Below, piece after piece: positions 44,087 to 53,156 of a DNA stretch of 64,000 nt (within the stretch, counting starts at the first letter, position 1; each line of letters begins with the position of its first letter). The stretch covers positions 873,696 to 937,695 of the forward strand of contig NZ_JAHXRI010000006.1 of the NCBI RefSeq assembly GCF_019923725.1. Reading direction: 5' to 3'. Under the pieces are notes generated by a model that did no database searches, was not told the DNA's origin, and saw only the letters and a list, made by a program, of their open reading frames with translations. Both the position numbers and the translations under genes were made by a program. The stretch is from Zwartia hollandica. Its GTDB lineage: Bacteria; Pseudomonadota; Gammaproteobacteria; Burkholderiales; Burkholderiaceae_B.

Positions 44087-45460
44087 TTAGGCTCCCCAAG
44101 GACGGATCGCAGCTTTGAGCTTCTTGTAGCCGTCGATATACCGTGGGCGCTCACCGCCATAAATCTTATCGAAGGTTGCAAGCTGTGCATCGAGCCAGTC
44201 AGCCAACTGCTTATTACCTGGGTTCGCTGCCTTGTACGCCTCGTTGATTAGAACGAAGTGAATACGTGGGTCGTAGGGCTGCTTTTCGCCGCCAACAGTT
44301 TCGTCACCGTCCAACAAACGCAGAAGCATTGCATCGGCAGAGCCGAGTGTTTGTTCGTAAATGGGAGCGCCGTGGACACGATACATGACGCTGGTCATGT
44401 CTTTGCCGTTTGTCATGGTGAAGCCCATCTCTGTCCAAAGCTTCTTCATGTCGACTTTAGCGCCAACTTTGTCTAGAACAATCTGGCCCCAGTCGCGCAA
44501 TACATCGGGTGCGTCAGCCATCAGGTCTGTCAAACGATCGCCGTCGAGGTCCGTTGCGTAAACGATGCAAGGGCGTTGACGAATCATGTCATGCAGGAGC
44601 AAACCAAAGTTGGTGTCGGAGATGTGCTCGTAGATATCACCACCCCAGTTTTCCATGCCAGCTTTGAAGTCTTTTGGCAGGCAGGCAACGATTGCATCAA
44701 CGTTCGCGCGGTGCTCTTCGTAGGCGTCAACAGTGTATTGGCGCTTGAGCTTGAATTTTGTGCCCTGCAGCAGCCAACGCATGATGCCGGCATTGATCGC
44801 ATCTTCCTGAGCTTGTGTCGGCTTGGTCGCGACCCGGCCAATCTGACCGGTTTCGTGAACCATTTTTAGGAACAAGCGTGCAGCGTAGGCCATACGAACG
44901 CCCGGTGTGTTCATTTCTGAATGGATCACGCCCGTTGCTGGGTCAACTTTAAATTTCTTTTTGTCTTGCGAATAAGGCAGGCCTGGCATGAAACGGATGC
45001 TGGTGATGCCGCCATAGGGGCGCACGTTGCAATAGACACCTGCAGCAGTGCGCAGCGGCGCGTTTGCAGATTTACCGTTTACAACGACCTTCTTGCCGCC
45101 TTCGTTCACCATGAAGTCGCCGGCAGTCGACCACTTCAGTGCGGTGTAGTCGAGCTTGCCAAACCATTCCAACGACTCAAGTTTGGAGTCATGACGGAAC
45201 TGGGCCATCATTGGGACGCCAAGGAAGGGCAGGCCGAGCACGTCGAGTGCCATCAGAGTGCCGTTCAGTGCAAACATGTCTGTGAATGCGTGCGCAACGG
45301 GCTTGACGCCGCCGTGGGCATTCCCACCTTCCCAGATGATCGCATCGGGACACCCAGTGGGCTTGGCCGAAGAGCGCTTGTAGATACCGTCAAGCATCTT
45401 AAAAAGATCGCCGTTTTGTTCTTCTTGGGCGATTTTTAGCAAATCCAAATGTTGTGTCAT
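44087..45460 (-). CDS. Conserved-looking protein of unknown function, 457 residues
   Basis: I do not recognise the family. The protein has no signal peptide or hydrophobic segment, so it is probably cytoplasmic. It is rich in charged and aromatic residues. Notable stretches: CPDAIIWEGGNAHGGVKPVAH near the N-terminus (shortened: IIWEGGNAHGGVKPV), GVYCNVRPYGGITSIRFMPG near residue 140, and YATDLDGDRLTDLMADAPD near residue 295, where D-x-D-x-D spacing is suggestive of a metal-binding loop. The last part (YKAANPGNKQLADWLDAQL) is helical. GAGG lies about ten bases before the ATG. A strong terminator follows. Codon choice is like that of its neighbours, so it is a real gene. Confidence 0.85.
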   Translation of the reverse strand: MTQHLDLLKIAQEEQNGDLFKMLDGIYKRSSAKPTGCPDAIIWEGGNAHGGVKPVAHAFTDMFALNGTLMALDVLGLPFLGVPMMAQFRHDSKLESLEWFGKLDYTALKWSTAGDFMVNEGGKKVVVNGKSANAPLRTAAGVYCNVRPYGGITSIRFMPGLPYSQDKKKFKVDPATGVIHSEMNTPGVRMAYAARLFLKMVHETGQIGRVATKPTQAQEDAINAGIMRWLLQGTKFKLKRQYTVDAYEEHRANVDAIVACLPKDFKAGMENWGGDIYEHISDTNFGLLLHDMIRQRPCIVYATDLDGDRLTDLMADAPDVLRDWGQIVLDKVGAKVDMKKLWTEMGFTMTNGKDMTSVMYRVHGAPIYEQTLGSADAMLLRLLDGDETVGGEKQPYDPRIHFVLINEAYKAANPGNKQLADWLDAQLATFDKIYGGERPRYIDGYKKLKAAIRPWGA

Positions 45461-45651
45461 GAGCGAAAAGCCTCAAATTTGATAGGTGAGTAAAGATATG
45501 CAGTCCAACTGGGATTATCGCATTACTACGCGCCTTGACCAAGTTGCCCTCTGCGATTTGCACGCCGCGAGGCTGGGGCAGGCCTAGTGTCAATTTGGGT
45601 CTGTGGCGGTGCGTTTGACTTTTATCAATGCAAAAGTAGGAAAATTCTATT

Positions 45652-45679
45652 ATTATATTTATCAATAGATTATATTTAT
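45652..45679. repeat. AT-rich direct repeat upstream of the YeeE pair
   Basis: ATTATATTTAT occurs twice (45652-45662 and 45669-45679), 17 bases apart, in a strongly AT-rich patch from about 45640 to 45695. The 17-base period leaves the two copies about one and a half helical turns apart. Candidate repeated operator and promoter for the YeeE/YedE genes, 50-80 bases before the first ATG. Confidence 0.5.
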
Positions 45680-45731
45680 ATATAGTGTATAAAGCAATGG
45701 TTAGTAGGTTAATGACTTAAGGAGAATATCC

Positions 45732-46280
45732 ATGGCAATGCAATCGCAAACGCGGGTGGCAAGCGAGCCGTCGTCTCGCTGGACGCCCTATCTGGCAGGT
45801 GTAGGAATTGGTGTGCTGAGTTGGATTGTCTTTGTCGTGGTAGCCAATCCAATCGGCATCACAACTTCAATCGGTCAAATTGCCGGTGGTGTGATGAGCC
45901 CAATTATTGGTCCAGAGGCGGTATCGACAAACGCCTATTGGAAAACCAACGTCATGAAACTTGACTATGGGACTTTGTTTTTGATCGGGACATTTTTTGG
46001 TGCTTTGGCGTCATCGCTGATTTCTCGCACGTTTGCGATTGAGACCATTCCTAGCGTTTGGCTCGAGCGTTTTGGTCCGTCTAAAGCGAAACGCTATACG
46101 GCTGCAATAGTAGGTGGCGCACTAGCCATGTACGGCGCTCGCATGGCGGGGGGGTGTACGAGCGGTAACGGCATCTCGCAAGGTTTGCAGTTGGCCGTAG
46201 TCGGTTGGACATTCCTAATGGTGATGTTCACCTCCGGTCTGATCACTGCTGCAATTATGTTCCGTACACGTCAAACTTAA
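45732..46280 (+). CDS. YeeE/YedE family sulfur-transport membrane protein (first of pair)
   Basis: Membrane protein of 182 residues with about five helices. The signature GARMAGGCTSGNGISQGLQLAV near residue 137 (shortened: AGGCTSGNGISQG) carries the conserved Cys of YeeE/YedE proteins, which pass thiosulfate or related sulfur species. AAGGAGA precedes the ATG. The half-size form occurs in pairs, with the second gene 25 bases downstream. Confidence 0.92.
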   Translation: MAMQSQTRVASEPSSRWTPYLAGVGIGVLSWIVFVVVANPIGITTSIGQIAGGVMSPIIGPEAVSTNAYWKTNVMKLDYGTLFLIGTFFGALASSLISRTFAIETIPSVWLERFGPSKAKRYTAAIVGGALAMYGARMAGGCTSGNGISQGLQLAVVGWTFLMVMFTSGLITAAIMFRTRQT

Positions 46281-46305
46281 TAAACAAAAGATCCGGAGAA
46301 AAATA

Positions 46306-46851
46306 ATGTTCCCAATCAAAGGCGAATTCGCTCTAATTCTTGCTGTTATCTTTGGTTTTGCCTTCGGGTGGCTGTTACAACGAGGCAAAGTGACTAGTTA
46401 TAACGTTATCGTGAATCAATTTCGTTTTCGTGACTTCACCGTACTAAAAGTCATGATGACTGCCATTATTGTTGGTGGTATTGGTGTCTTGATACTTAAA
46501 GATGTTGGGTTAGCTAAGTTGCACATTCGTGATGCAAACATGCTTGGGACGATCGTAGGTGCTGCCATTTTTGGCGTGGGCATGGTGCTTTATGGCTATT
46601 GCCCTGGCACCGGTGTTGCGGCTGTGGCGACAGGTAGCGTGCATGCATTGGTTGGCATGGTGGGTATGCTGATCGGTGCCGTGTTGTACGCGTTCTCGTT
46701 TTCTTGGGTAAAAGCCAACATCCTTTCTGTTTGGGCTCTTGGTAAGGTAACGTTGCCTCAACTTTGGGGAGTGTCGCCGTGGGTGTTGTATAGCGCGCTC
46801 ACCGTTGGAGCAGGCTTTTTGTTCTATTGGGTAGAAAAGCAAAAGAAATAG
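46306..46851 (+). CDS. YeeE/YedE family sulfur-transport membrane protein (second of pair)
   Basis: Membrane protein of 181 residues, partner of the previous gene. The conserved cysteine sits in YGYCPGTGVAAVATGSVHALVG near residue 100 (shortened: GYCPGTGVAAVATGS). CCGGAG lies before the ATG. The two halves together should equal a full-length YeeE/YedE channel. No rhodanese, persulfide dioxygenase or ArsR-type gene is next to them here. A strong terminator follows. Confidence 0.92.
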   Translation: MFPIKGEFALILAVIFGFAFGWLLQRGKVTSYNVIVNQFRFRDFTVLKVMMTAIIVGGIGVLILKDVGLAKLHIRDANMLGTIVGAAIFGVGMVLYGYCPGTGVAAVATGSVHALVGMVGMLIGAVLYAFSFSWVKANILSVWALGKVTLPQLWGVSPWVLYSALTVGAGFLFYWVEKQKK

Positions 46852-46867
46852 AGAGCAAGAGTCTCAT

Positions 46868-46901
46868 AAAAAAACGCCGGTTTTCATGCCGGCGTTTTTT
46901 T
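46868..46901. terminator. Bidirectional rho-independent terminator
   Basis: AAAAAAACGCCGG (46868-46880), loop of eight, and CCGGCGTTTTTTT (46889-46901). It stops the YeeE pair and, on the other strand, the monooxygenase gene. Confidence 0.93.
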
Positions 46902-46918
46902 ATACTTAAGAGCGCGAA

Positions 46919-48520
46919 CTAAGCTGGCGTAAATTCAAAACCTTTGAAGCCGTTCTGAGCGACTTCATCACAAATCTTTCGATAGTGTGCGAGACCGCCA
47001 GCGTAGGGCATAAACACGCGAGGCTTACCTGGGACGTTAGCACCCAAATACCATGAGTGTTTCACTGTAGGCAATAGCGTTGCGTTCGCGGCGCGATCCA
47101 CTTCAGTCTGCCAAGAATCGCCAGACTCTTCAGTGGTCTCAATCACCGCAAGGTGTTTACCTTCCATGTATTGAATGCAGTTGGTGATCCACTCAACGTG
47201 TTGCTCAATCGCGGGTGGCATATTGCACAGCACCGAAGGGCTGCCAGGCCCCGTGATCGTGAACATATTAGGGAAGCCAGGTACTTGCAGGCCAAGATAA
47301 GTGCGTGGACCCGCGTGCCAGTAATCTTTCAGCTTACGGTTATCGCGCCCTGTGATGTCGAGTTTCAGTAGCGAACCTGTCATCGCGTCAAAGCCTGTTG
47401 CGAAAACGACGACGTCGGCATCAATCTCTTGGGTCGAGGTTTTAACGCCTTTTGTAGTGAGGCGTTCAATTGGTGTTTTGCGGATGTTCACCAAGGTGAC
47501 GTTGTCGCGGTTAAACGCTTCGAAGTAGCCCGAATCAATTGGTGGCCGTTTAGCTGCGAACGGATGGTCGATGTCGGCTAGATCTTCAGCCACCTTTGGG
47601 TCTTTGACGATCTCTTTGATTTTTCCACGGATGAACTCGGCCGCTGTTTCATTAGCCGCCGCGCTTGTCAGGATGTCACGGTAAAGAGCCCGAAACTGAA
47701 AACCACCCATTTTCCATTTTTCTTCATAGGCTTTGACTCGTTCGGTTTCCGCAACGTCGAGTGCTGAGACGTCTTCAATATAAAACCCGTGACCATTGGT
47801 ATTTGTGGTCATGATCTTATAGATGTCAGCTGCGTGCTGTTTCGCGTATTTTTTAAATTCAGGAGTTAGGGGGGCGTTACAAGCGGGAAGGCTGTAATTC
47901 GGTGTGCGCTGAAAGACAGTTAGATGTTTAGCCGTTGCCGCGATTACGGGCGTAGCTTGAATACCTGTCGAGCCAGTACCAATCAATGCCACCCGCTTGC
48001 CAGTGAAATCCACACCTTCGTGTGGCCATTGACCAGTGTGATACCACTCACCTTTAAAGTCAGCTAGGCCTTCGATCTTTGGCAGGTTTGCCGAAGAGAG
48101 GCAACCCACCGCAGTGATGAGGTACTTGGCGTTGTACTCTTTGCCATTCTCAGTCTTGATGTTCCAGCGGTTAGTTGCGGCATCGAAGTGCGCCTGAGAC
48201 ATCCGCGTGTTTAATTCAATGTCCGAACGCAACTTAAGCCTGTCTGCAACAAAGTTCATATAGCGCAAAATTTCTGGCTGTTGTGGGTAGCGCTCAGACC
48301 ATTCCCATTCATCGACTAAATCTTTCGAGAAGTAGTACATGTAAGTGTGGCTTTCTGAGTCGCAACGTGCGCCGGGGTAACGATTCCAGAACCACGTGCC
48401 TCCCACACCGCTCGCTCCGTCGAGCACCTTAGCTTTGAGGCCAAGTTTGTCACGTAGGCTGTAGAGTTGATACATGCCTGAAAACCCAGAGCCGATGATG
48501 ATAGCGTCTAATTTTTCCAT
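46919..48520 (-). CDS. Baeyer-Villiger-type flavin monooxygenase
   Basis: FAD/NADPH enzyme of 533 residues inserting oxygen next to a ketone or related group. FAD motif GSGFSG near residue 11; GGTWFWNRYPGARCD near residue 41; the BVMO fingerprint F-x-G-x-x-x-H-T-x-x-W-P is seen as FKGEWYHTGQWP near residue 153; NADP motif GTGSTG near residue 179. All type I BVMO elements are complete. No SD is clear before its ATG. A RidA-like gene lies upstream in the same direction with a hairpin between. A BVMO makes esters or lactones, so the hydrolase at 50005 could act next. Confidence 0.9.
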   Translation of the reverse strand: MEKLDAIIIGSGFSGMYQLYSLRDKLGLKAKVLDGASGVGGTWFWNRYPGARCDSESHTYMYYFSKDLVDEWEWSERYPQQPEILRYMNFVADRLKLRSDIELNTRMSQAHFDAATNRWNIKTENGKEYNAKYLITAVGCLSSANLPKIEGLADFKGEWYHTGQWPHEGVDFTGKRVALIGTGSTGIQATPVIAATAKHLTVFQRTPNYSLPACNAPLTPEFKKYAKQHAADIYKIMTTNTNGHGFYIEDVSALDVAETERVKAYEEKWKMGGFQFRALYRDILTSAAANETAAEFIRGKIKEIVKDPKVAEDLADIDHPFAAKRPPIDSGYFEAFNRDNVTLVNIRKTPIERLTTKGVKTSTQEIDADVVVFATGFDAMTGSLLKLDITGRDNRKLKDYWHAGPRTYLGLQVPGFPNMFTITGPGSPSVLCNMPPAIEQHVEWITNCIQYMEGKHLAVIETTEESGDSWQTEVDRAANATLLPTVKHSWYLGANVPGKPRVFMPYAGGLAHYRKICDEVAQNGFKGFEFTPA

Positions 48521-48588
48521 GGAGAGCTTGTCTTTTCTAAAAATTAATTAACGGAAGAAACACGTTTATATGAATGAAATAGTACCTC

Positions 48589-48616
48589 AAGCGGCGCCGC
48601 AATTATGCGGCCGCTT
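48589..48616. other. GC-rich hairpin between ridA-like gene and monooxygenase
   Basis: AAGCGGCGCCGCA (48589-48601), loop ATTA, TGCGGCCGCTT (48606-48616): an 11-base stem with a two-base bulge. It lies just after the RidA-like stop on the minus strand. It lacks a U run and may be a weak terminator or mRNA stability element. Confidence 0.4.
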
Positions 48617-48625
48617 AAGGTTGGC

Positions 48626-49093
48626 TCAGTGCCCTTCTGCTATCTGGATAATGGCTTCCACCTCGACGGTCATGCCATTTGGCAACGAGCCCATGCCGAC
48701 GGCTGAGCGCGCATGTTTGCCGCGCTCGCCTAGGATCTCCACCAAGATGTCAGAGCAACCATTGATTACTTTGGGCTGGTCACCGAAGTCTGGCTCTGCA
48801 TTGACCATACCCAGCAGCTTAACGACAGCCTCGACGTGATCGAGTGAGCCTACGGCTGCACGAATTGTCGCAAGCAGCTGCAAACCAACGGAGCGTGCAT
48901 CCGCATAGCCTCGTTCTACTGAGCAATCTCGCCCGAGGCGCCCAACGCTAATTTTTCCGTTGGCATCACGTGGTCCTTGACCAGAAAGGTAGAGGAGTTG
49001 GCCAACCCTGCGCCACGGCAGAAAGTTTGCAATCGGGGCGGGAGGCGTCGGTAGTTGAATGCCGAGCTCAACTAAGCGTTGTTCAGGTGTCAT
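48626..49093 (-). CDS. RidA/YjgF-like protein
   Basis: 155 residues from the ATG at 49093; the longer frame adds 40 unrelated residues. Longer than E. coli RidA (128), with an N-terminal extension (MTPEQRLVELGIQLPTPPAP), as in the YjgF subgroup often found in catabolic clusters. Core: LYLSGQGPRDANG, then VGLQLLATIRAAVGSLDHVEAV (shortened: LATIRAAVGSLDHVEAVVKL) and ARSAVGMGSLPNGMTVEVEAI. The Arg of canonical RidA that binds the substrate carboxylate is in the R-S-A-V-G part. It may be a hydrolase of imines or a related accessory enzyme. Confidence 0.85.
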   Translation of the reverse strand: MTPEQRLVELGIQLPTPPAPIANFLPWRRVGQLLYLSGQGPRDANGKISVGRLGRDCSVERGYADARSVGLQLLATIRAAVGSLDHVEAVVKLLGMVNAEPDFGDQPKVINGCSDILVEILGERGKHARSAVGMGSLPNGMTVEVEAIIQIAEGH

Positions 49094-49206
49094 GATGGAT
49101 GGTCTCTTGAAGCGGTTTGTCTTTATTTTTTTATTCACTTTAACATCCCAGAGTATGCTTTGTTGCAAATGCTCACAGAACACAGATGAAAAAAGGAGTT
49201 TGAGGA

Positions 49207-50013
49207 ATGTCAAAAGAACTGGGAAAAGGTACGGTACTTTGTGACGTCGATGCTCGCGGAGTCGTCACGGTCACACTGAACCGGCCGAAAGTAAATAACG
49301 CCTATAACGAAGATCTCATTAGTGGCTTGCATGAGGCCTTGGATCTTCTTGGTCCTAAGCCAGAGGCCCGTGCAATTGTGATTCGAGGAAATGGCCGTCA
49401 TTTTCAGGCGGGTGCGGATCTTGAGTGGATCTCTGGCGTTGGCGTGAAGTCCCCCGCAGAGAATGAACGGGTCTCGCGCTTAACCGCTGAAGCCGTGCGA
49501 CGTTTAGATATTGTGCCCGTCCCGACCGTGGCCCTCATCCAGGGCGGGTGCTTTGGTGGTGGGACTGGTATCGCCTCTGTTTGTGACATCGTAGTTGCTG
49601 CAGACAATGCAATTTTTGCTATTACTGAAGCCCGTTGGGGTTTGATTGCTGGAATTATTTTGCCGCAGTTATGCCATGCGATGGGCGTACGTAATGTGCG
49701 TCGCTATGCGCTGACCTGTGAGCGCTTCGGTCCTGAGGTCGCCTTACGTATAGGTTTCGTGCACGAAGTGTGCGCTCTTGAGGATTTGGAGGCGACTGGT
49801 GCGCGCATCGTGGATGGTCTATTGATGAACGCACCAGGTGCGGTGTCAGCGACAAAGATGCGAACACTTCAGGTCTCAGGTGCATTGCTTGACGACACGC
49901 TGTTCGATGAATTGATTCGCGAGCACTCAGCGCTTCGTCAACTGCCAGAATCTGCCGAAGGCACCGCTTCTTTTATTGAGAAGCGTACGCCAAAATGGTA
50001 TCCCTCAAAATGA
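49207..50013 (+). CDS. Enoyl-CoA hydratase/isomerase (crotonase) family protein
   Basis: 268 residues, cytoplasmic. Crotonase marks: VTVTLNRPKVNNAYNEDLI at the start, the oxyanion region FQAGADLEWI near residue 66, and QGGCFGGGTGIASVCDIVVA near residue 115. TEARWGLIAG follows in place of the usual E-x-x-x-G-L-x-P. It may hydrate, isomerise or cleave an acyl-CoA. AGGAG precedes the ATG. It is divergent from the RidA-like gene. Its 3' end overlaps the convergent hydrolase gene by nine bases. Confidence 0.9.
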   Translation: MSKELGKGTVLCDVDARGVVTVTLNRPKVNNAYNEDLISGLHEALDLLGPKPEARAIVIRGNGRHFQAGADLEWISGVGVKSPAENERVSRLTAEAVRRLDIVPVPTVALIQGGCFGGGTGIASVCDIVVAADNAIFAITEARWGLIAGIILPQLCHAMGVRNVRRYALTCERFGPEVALRIGFVHEVCALEDLEATGARIVDGLLMNAPGAVSATKMRTLQVSGALLDDTLFDELIREHSALRQLPESAEGTASFIEKRTPKWYPSK

Positions 50014-51201
50014 GCGGTAGACCGCAGACTCATAGTCGGTAAATAACTGAAGTGCGTGCGTATCAACGAAAGGCAGGATTTGCATCATGATCACACCCGC
50101 GATGCCTTTTGTTGGATCGATCCAAAAGTAGGCATTCGGCAGCCCCGCCCAGGCGAGGCTGCCGGCAGAGCGCCCCGTTGGTGCTTGTTGCTCGTTAATC
50201 ATAAAGGTCAGCCCCCAGGTTTTTTCTAGGCCTGGGAAAAATTCTGCGTCCAGCGACATAGCCTTGTTATCAGTGTGCAGCATGGATACGCGTAGCGGTC
50301 CCATAGCATTTTTAGACATGAGCGCAACGGTCTCAGGTTTAAGTAATTGATGACCGTTGCCTTTGCCTTGATTCAGAATCATGCGAGTAAAGCGCAGATA
50401 GTCGTCCGCGGTGGAGTACATACCGCCGCCACCGGGATCAATTTCTGTTTCTTGTGGAACTTCGAAAGGCAATACCGTTAGTGCGTCACTTGTCGCGTCA
50501 CGTTGATGCACCTTAGCTAACCGTGCGCGCATATCTGGTGTGATCTTAAAGCCCGTGCTCGCCATGCCTAGAGGTTCGGTAACGTGTTGCTTTAAGTATT
50601 CGCCCAAGCGAAGGCCTGTCGCGGTCGAGACCATCAAGCCTACCCAGTCGATATTGATCCCATATTCCCAGCGCTCGCCTGGATCAAAAGATAGCGGGAT
50701 ATCGATGGCATTACGTTGCCCTGAGCCTGCCCGAGGTAGCTGATGCAGTTTGAGATAGCGCGCCGAGTTTTCACTCCAGATATCTGAAGTGAAACCAGCG
50801 GTGTGCGTGAGCAGGTGACGCAGAGTAATTTGCCGTTTTGGTTTACGTAAAATGGGTTGTCCGTCAGAGCTCCAGCCTTCGATAACTTGTATGTGATCGA
50901 TTTCAGGCACGATACGTGCAGCGGGCTCGTCTAAATTCAACTTACCTTGTTCGACGAGTTGCATGGCGGCTGTACCGACAAGCGGCTTAGTCATCGACGC
51001 GATCCACATCACGGTGTCCAGACCCATAGCAGTCGGTAGGCCTTGGGCACGCAGTCCAAACGCACCTTCGTAAATGGTGTCGTTCCGAGTAGTCGCGGCA
51101 GCAGCGACTCCTGGGACCTTCCCAGAGGTGGTCGCAGTCTGCAGAACTGTGTCGGCGGATTTTTTTAGATTTGCTGTCTGAAGGCTGGAAACAGTAGTCA
51201 T
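50005..51201 (-). CDS. Serine hydrolase of the beta-lactamase/EstB family (class C fold)
   Basis: 398 residues with no signal peptide, unlike periplasmic beta-lactamases. The catalytic S-x-x-K is SMTK in MWIASMTKPLVG near residue 70, and the Tyr base is in WEYGINIDW near residue 180. These match family VIII esterases and 6-aminohexanoate or D-aminopeptidase-like enzymes rather than antibiotic-hydrolysing AmpC. It may hydrolyse an ester, amide or lactone; the Baeyer-Villiger monooxygenase nearby gives a plausible ester source. Confidence 0.88.
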   Translation of the reverse strand: MTTVSSLQTANLKKSADTVLQTATTSGKVPGVAAAATTRNDTIYEGAFGLRAQGLPTAMGLDTVMWIASMTKPLVGTAAMQLVEQGKLNLDEPAARIVPEIDHIQVIEGWSSDGQPILRKPKRQITLRHLLTHTAGFTSDIWSENSARYLKLHQLPRAGSGQRNAIDIPLSFDPGERWEYGINIDWVGLMVSTATGLRLGEYLKQHVTEPLGMASTGFKITPDMRARLAKVHQRDATSDALTVLPFEVPQETEIDPGGGGMYSTADDYLRFTRMILNQGKGNGHQLLKPETVALMSKNAMGPLRVSMLHTDNKAMSLDAEFFPGLEKTWGLTFMINEQQAPTGRSAGSLAWAGLPNAYFWIDPTKGIAGVIMMQILPFVDTHALQLFTDYESAVYRSF

Positions 51202-51314
51202 CGCGAGTCAGGTCTCTGAAATACAGTTGACGAAGGAAGCTGGACGTTGGTTAGGCGAGCTCATTAGTGAGGATTCTAACGCGGGGGACATGTATTCAGC
51301 GATAGAATCCAAGC

Positions 51315-53156
51315 ATGAGACATTCAACCCGACGTTCTACCGAGTTTGTGCACGACCCCGACCAACCCGCACCAAAGCGTCAGCATGGTGACTGGCGCGT
51401 TATCCGCGATCTACTGCCCTATCTACTTGAGTACAAATATCGCGTTCTATTAGCGATTGGGTGCTTGGTTGCTGCCAAGTTTGCCAATCTGGGCATCCCA
51501 GTCATGCTCAAGCAAATCGTAGATACGCTTGACGTGCGCCACAATGTGGCTGGCGCGTTGCTTGTTGTCCCGATTGGACTGGTCGCAGGCTATGGCCTGC
51601 TGCGCTTGTCGGCTTCTCTGTTTGCAGAGCTTCGCGAATTGTTATTTGCTCGGGTCACCCAACATGCGGTCCGTCAGATCGCGCTCGAAGTTTTCCAACA
51701 TTTGCATGCGTTGTCACTGCGTTTTCATTTGTCTCGTCAAACAGGAGGCGTGAGCCGAGACATTGAGCGTGGTACGCGAGCGATTCAATCTCTTGTGTCG
51801 TATTCGCTCTACAGCATCATTCCAACCCTAATCGAGTTCGTCTTGGTTTTGGGGTACTTTGCACTGAACTACGACTTGTGGTTTGCATCAATTACGCTCG
51901 CTGCACTCATTCTCTATATTGTTTTCACAATCATCGTGACGGAGTGGCGAACGCACCTGCGTCGCACGATGAATGATATGGACTCGCGTGCGAATCAGAA
52001 GGCCATTGACTCCTTACTGAATTTTGAGACGGTCAAATACTTTGGTAATGAGGCATTTGAAGCCAAGCGCTATGACGAAAATCTTTTGCGCTATCAAGCG
52101 GCAGCGATTAAGTCCCAGAAATCTCTTGCGCTGTTGAACGTTGGACAACAAGTCATCATTGCGATTGGTTTGGTGTTGATCCTGTGGAGAGCGACACTCG
52201 GTGTTGCCAATGGCTCAATGACGCTCGGCGATTTGGTTCTGGTCAACACTTTGATGATTCAACTTTACATCCCGTTGAATTTCTTGGGTGTGATCTATCG
52301 GGAAATTAAGCAGTCGCTAACAGATTTAGACCGCATGTTTACGTTGCTGGAGTCAGACCGAGAAGTTGCCGATGCGCCCAGTGCTCTGCCTTTGCGGATT
52401 GAAGATCATTCGCGTGGACCCGAAGTTAGGTTTGAGAACGTCTCGTTTCACTACGAGTCGAACCGACAAATTCTGCATGAAGTCAGTTTTGTGATCCCTG
52501 CTGGGACCATCACCGCAGTGGTTGGGCGCAGTGGCGCCGGCAAAAGTACCTTGGCTAGGCTGTTGTTCCGGTTCTACGATGTGCAAAAGGGCCAGATCTT
52601 GATTGATGGACAAGATATTCGCGAGGTGCAGCAGGCGAGTTTGCGTCAATCGATCGGTATCGTTCCGCAAGATACTGTTCTATTCAACGACACAATTGGC
52701 TACAACATTGCTTACGGTCGACCTGGTGCGACTGAGCAAGAGATCGCAGCTGCTGCGCGTGCTGCACAGATGTCACAATTCATTGATCACTTGCCGGAGG
52801 GTTATGCAACACAGGTTGGTGAGCGTGGCTTGAAATTGTCGGGTGGCGAAAAACAGCGCGTCGCCATTGCTCGAACGTTGCTAAAGCAACCGTCTATGTT
52901 GGTATTTGACGAAGCGACTTCTGCGCTTGATTCAAAAACCGAGCGGGCGCTGCAGGAAGAGTTGACGGGGTTGGCGCGAAATAGGACGACACTGATCATT
53001 GCACATCGACTGTCGACGATCGTGCATGCTGATCAAATTTTAGTGATGGACCACGGCCGAGTTGTTGAGCGCGGAACCCATCAGGAGCTGATTAACTTGG
53101 ATGGCGTCTACGCGCAGATGTGGCAGATGCAAAAACGGCAGGGGGATGACGTCTAG
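51315..53156 (+). CDS. Atm1/HMT1-like ABC exporter (fused membrane and ATPase domains)
   Basis: Homodimeric exporter, 613 residues. Six-helix membrane domain (about residues 30-335) and C-terminal ATPase with Walker A GRSGAGKST near residue 405, LSGGEKQRVAIART, Walker B LVFDEATSALD and IIAHRLSTIVHAD. The membrane-domain element SRDIERGTRAIQSLVSYSLY (shortened: ERGTRAIQSLVSYSL) and FNDTIGYNIAYGRPGA match the Atm1/ABCB7 branch, which exports glutathione-linked or persulfide compounds for Fe-S assembly or metal detoxification. SD weak. A near-perfect hairpin overlaps the stop. Confidence 0.9.
   Translation: MRHSTRRSTEFVHDPDQPAPKRQHGDWRVIRDLLPYLLEYKYRVLLAIGCLVAAKFANLGIPVMLKQIVDTLDVRHNVAGALLVVPIGLVAGYGLLRLSASLFAELRELLFARVTQHAVRQIALEVFQHLHALSLRFHLSRQTGGVSRDIERGTRAIQSLVSYSLYSIIPTLIEFVLVLGYFALNYDLWFASITLAALILYIVFTIIVTEWRTHLRRTMNDMDSRANQKAIDSLLNFETVKYFGNEAFEAKRYDENLLRYQAAAIKSQKSLALLNVGQQVIIAIGLVLILWRATLGVANGSMTLGDLVLVNTLMIQLYIPLNFLGVIYREIKQSLTDLDRMFTLLESDREVADAPSALPLRIEDHSRGPEVRFENVSFHYESNRQILHEVSFVIPAGTITAVVGRSGAGKSTLARLLFRFYDVQKGQILIDGQDIREVQQASLRQSIGIVPQDTVLFNDTIGYNIAYGRPGATEQEIAAAARAAQMSQFIDHLPEGYATQVGERGLKLSGGEKQRVAIARTLLKQPSMLVFDEATSALDSKTERALQEELTGLARNRTTLIIAHRLSTIVHADQILVMDHGRVVERGTHQELINLDGVYAQMWQMQKRQGDDV

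Noticed and set aside
50005-51201. Antibiotic-resistance beta-lactamase
   Set aside because: Without a signal peptide and with an esterase-like Tyr motif (WEYGINIDW), it fits the family VIII esterase branch better.
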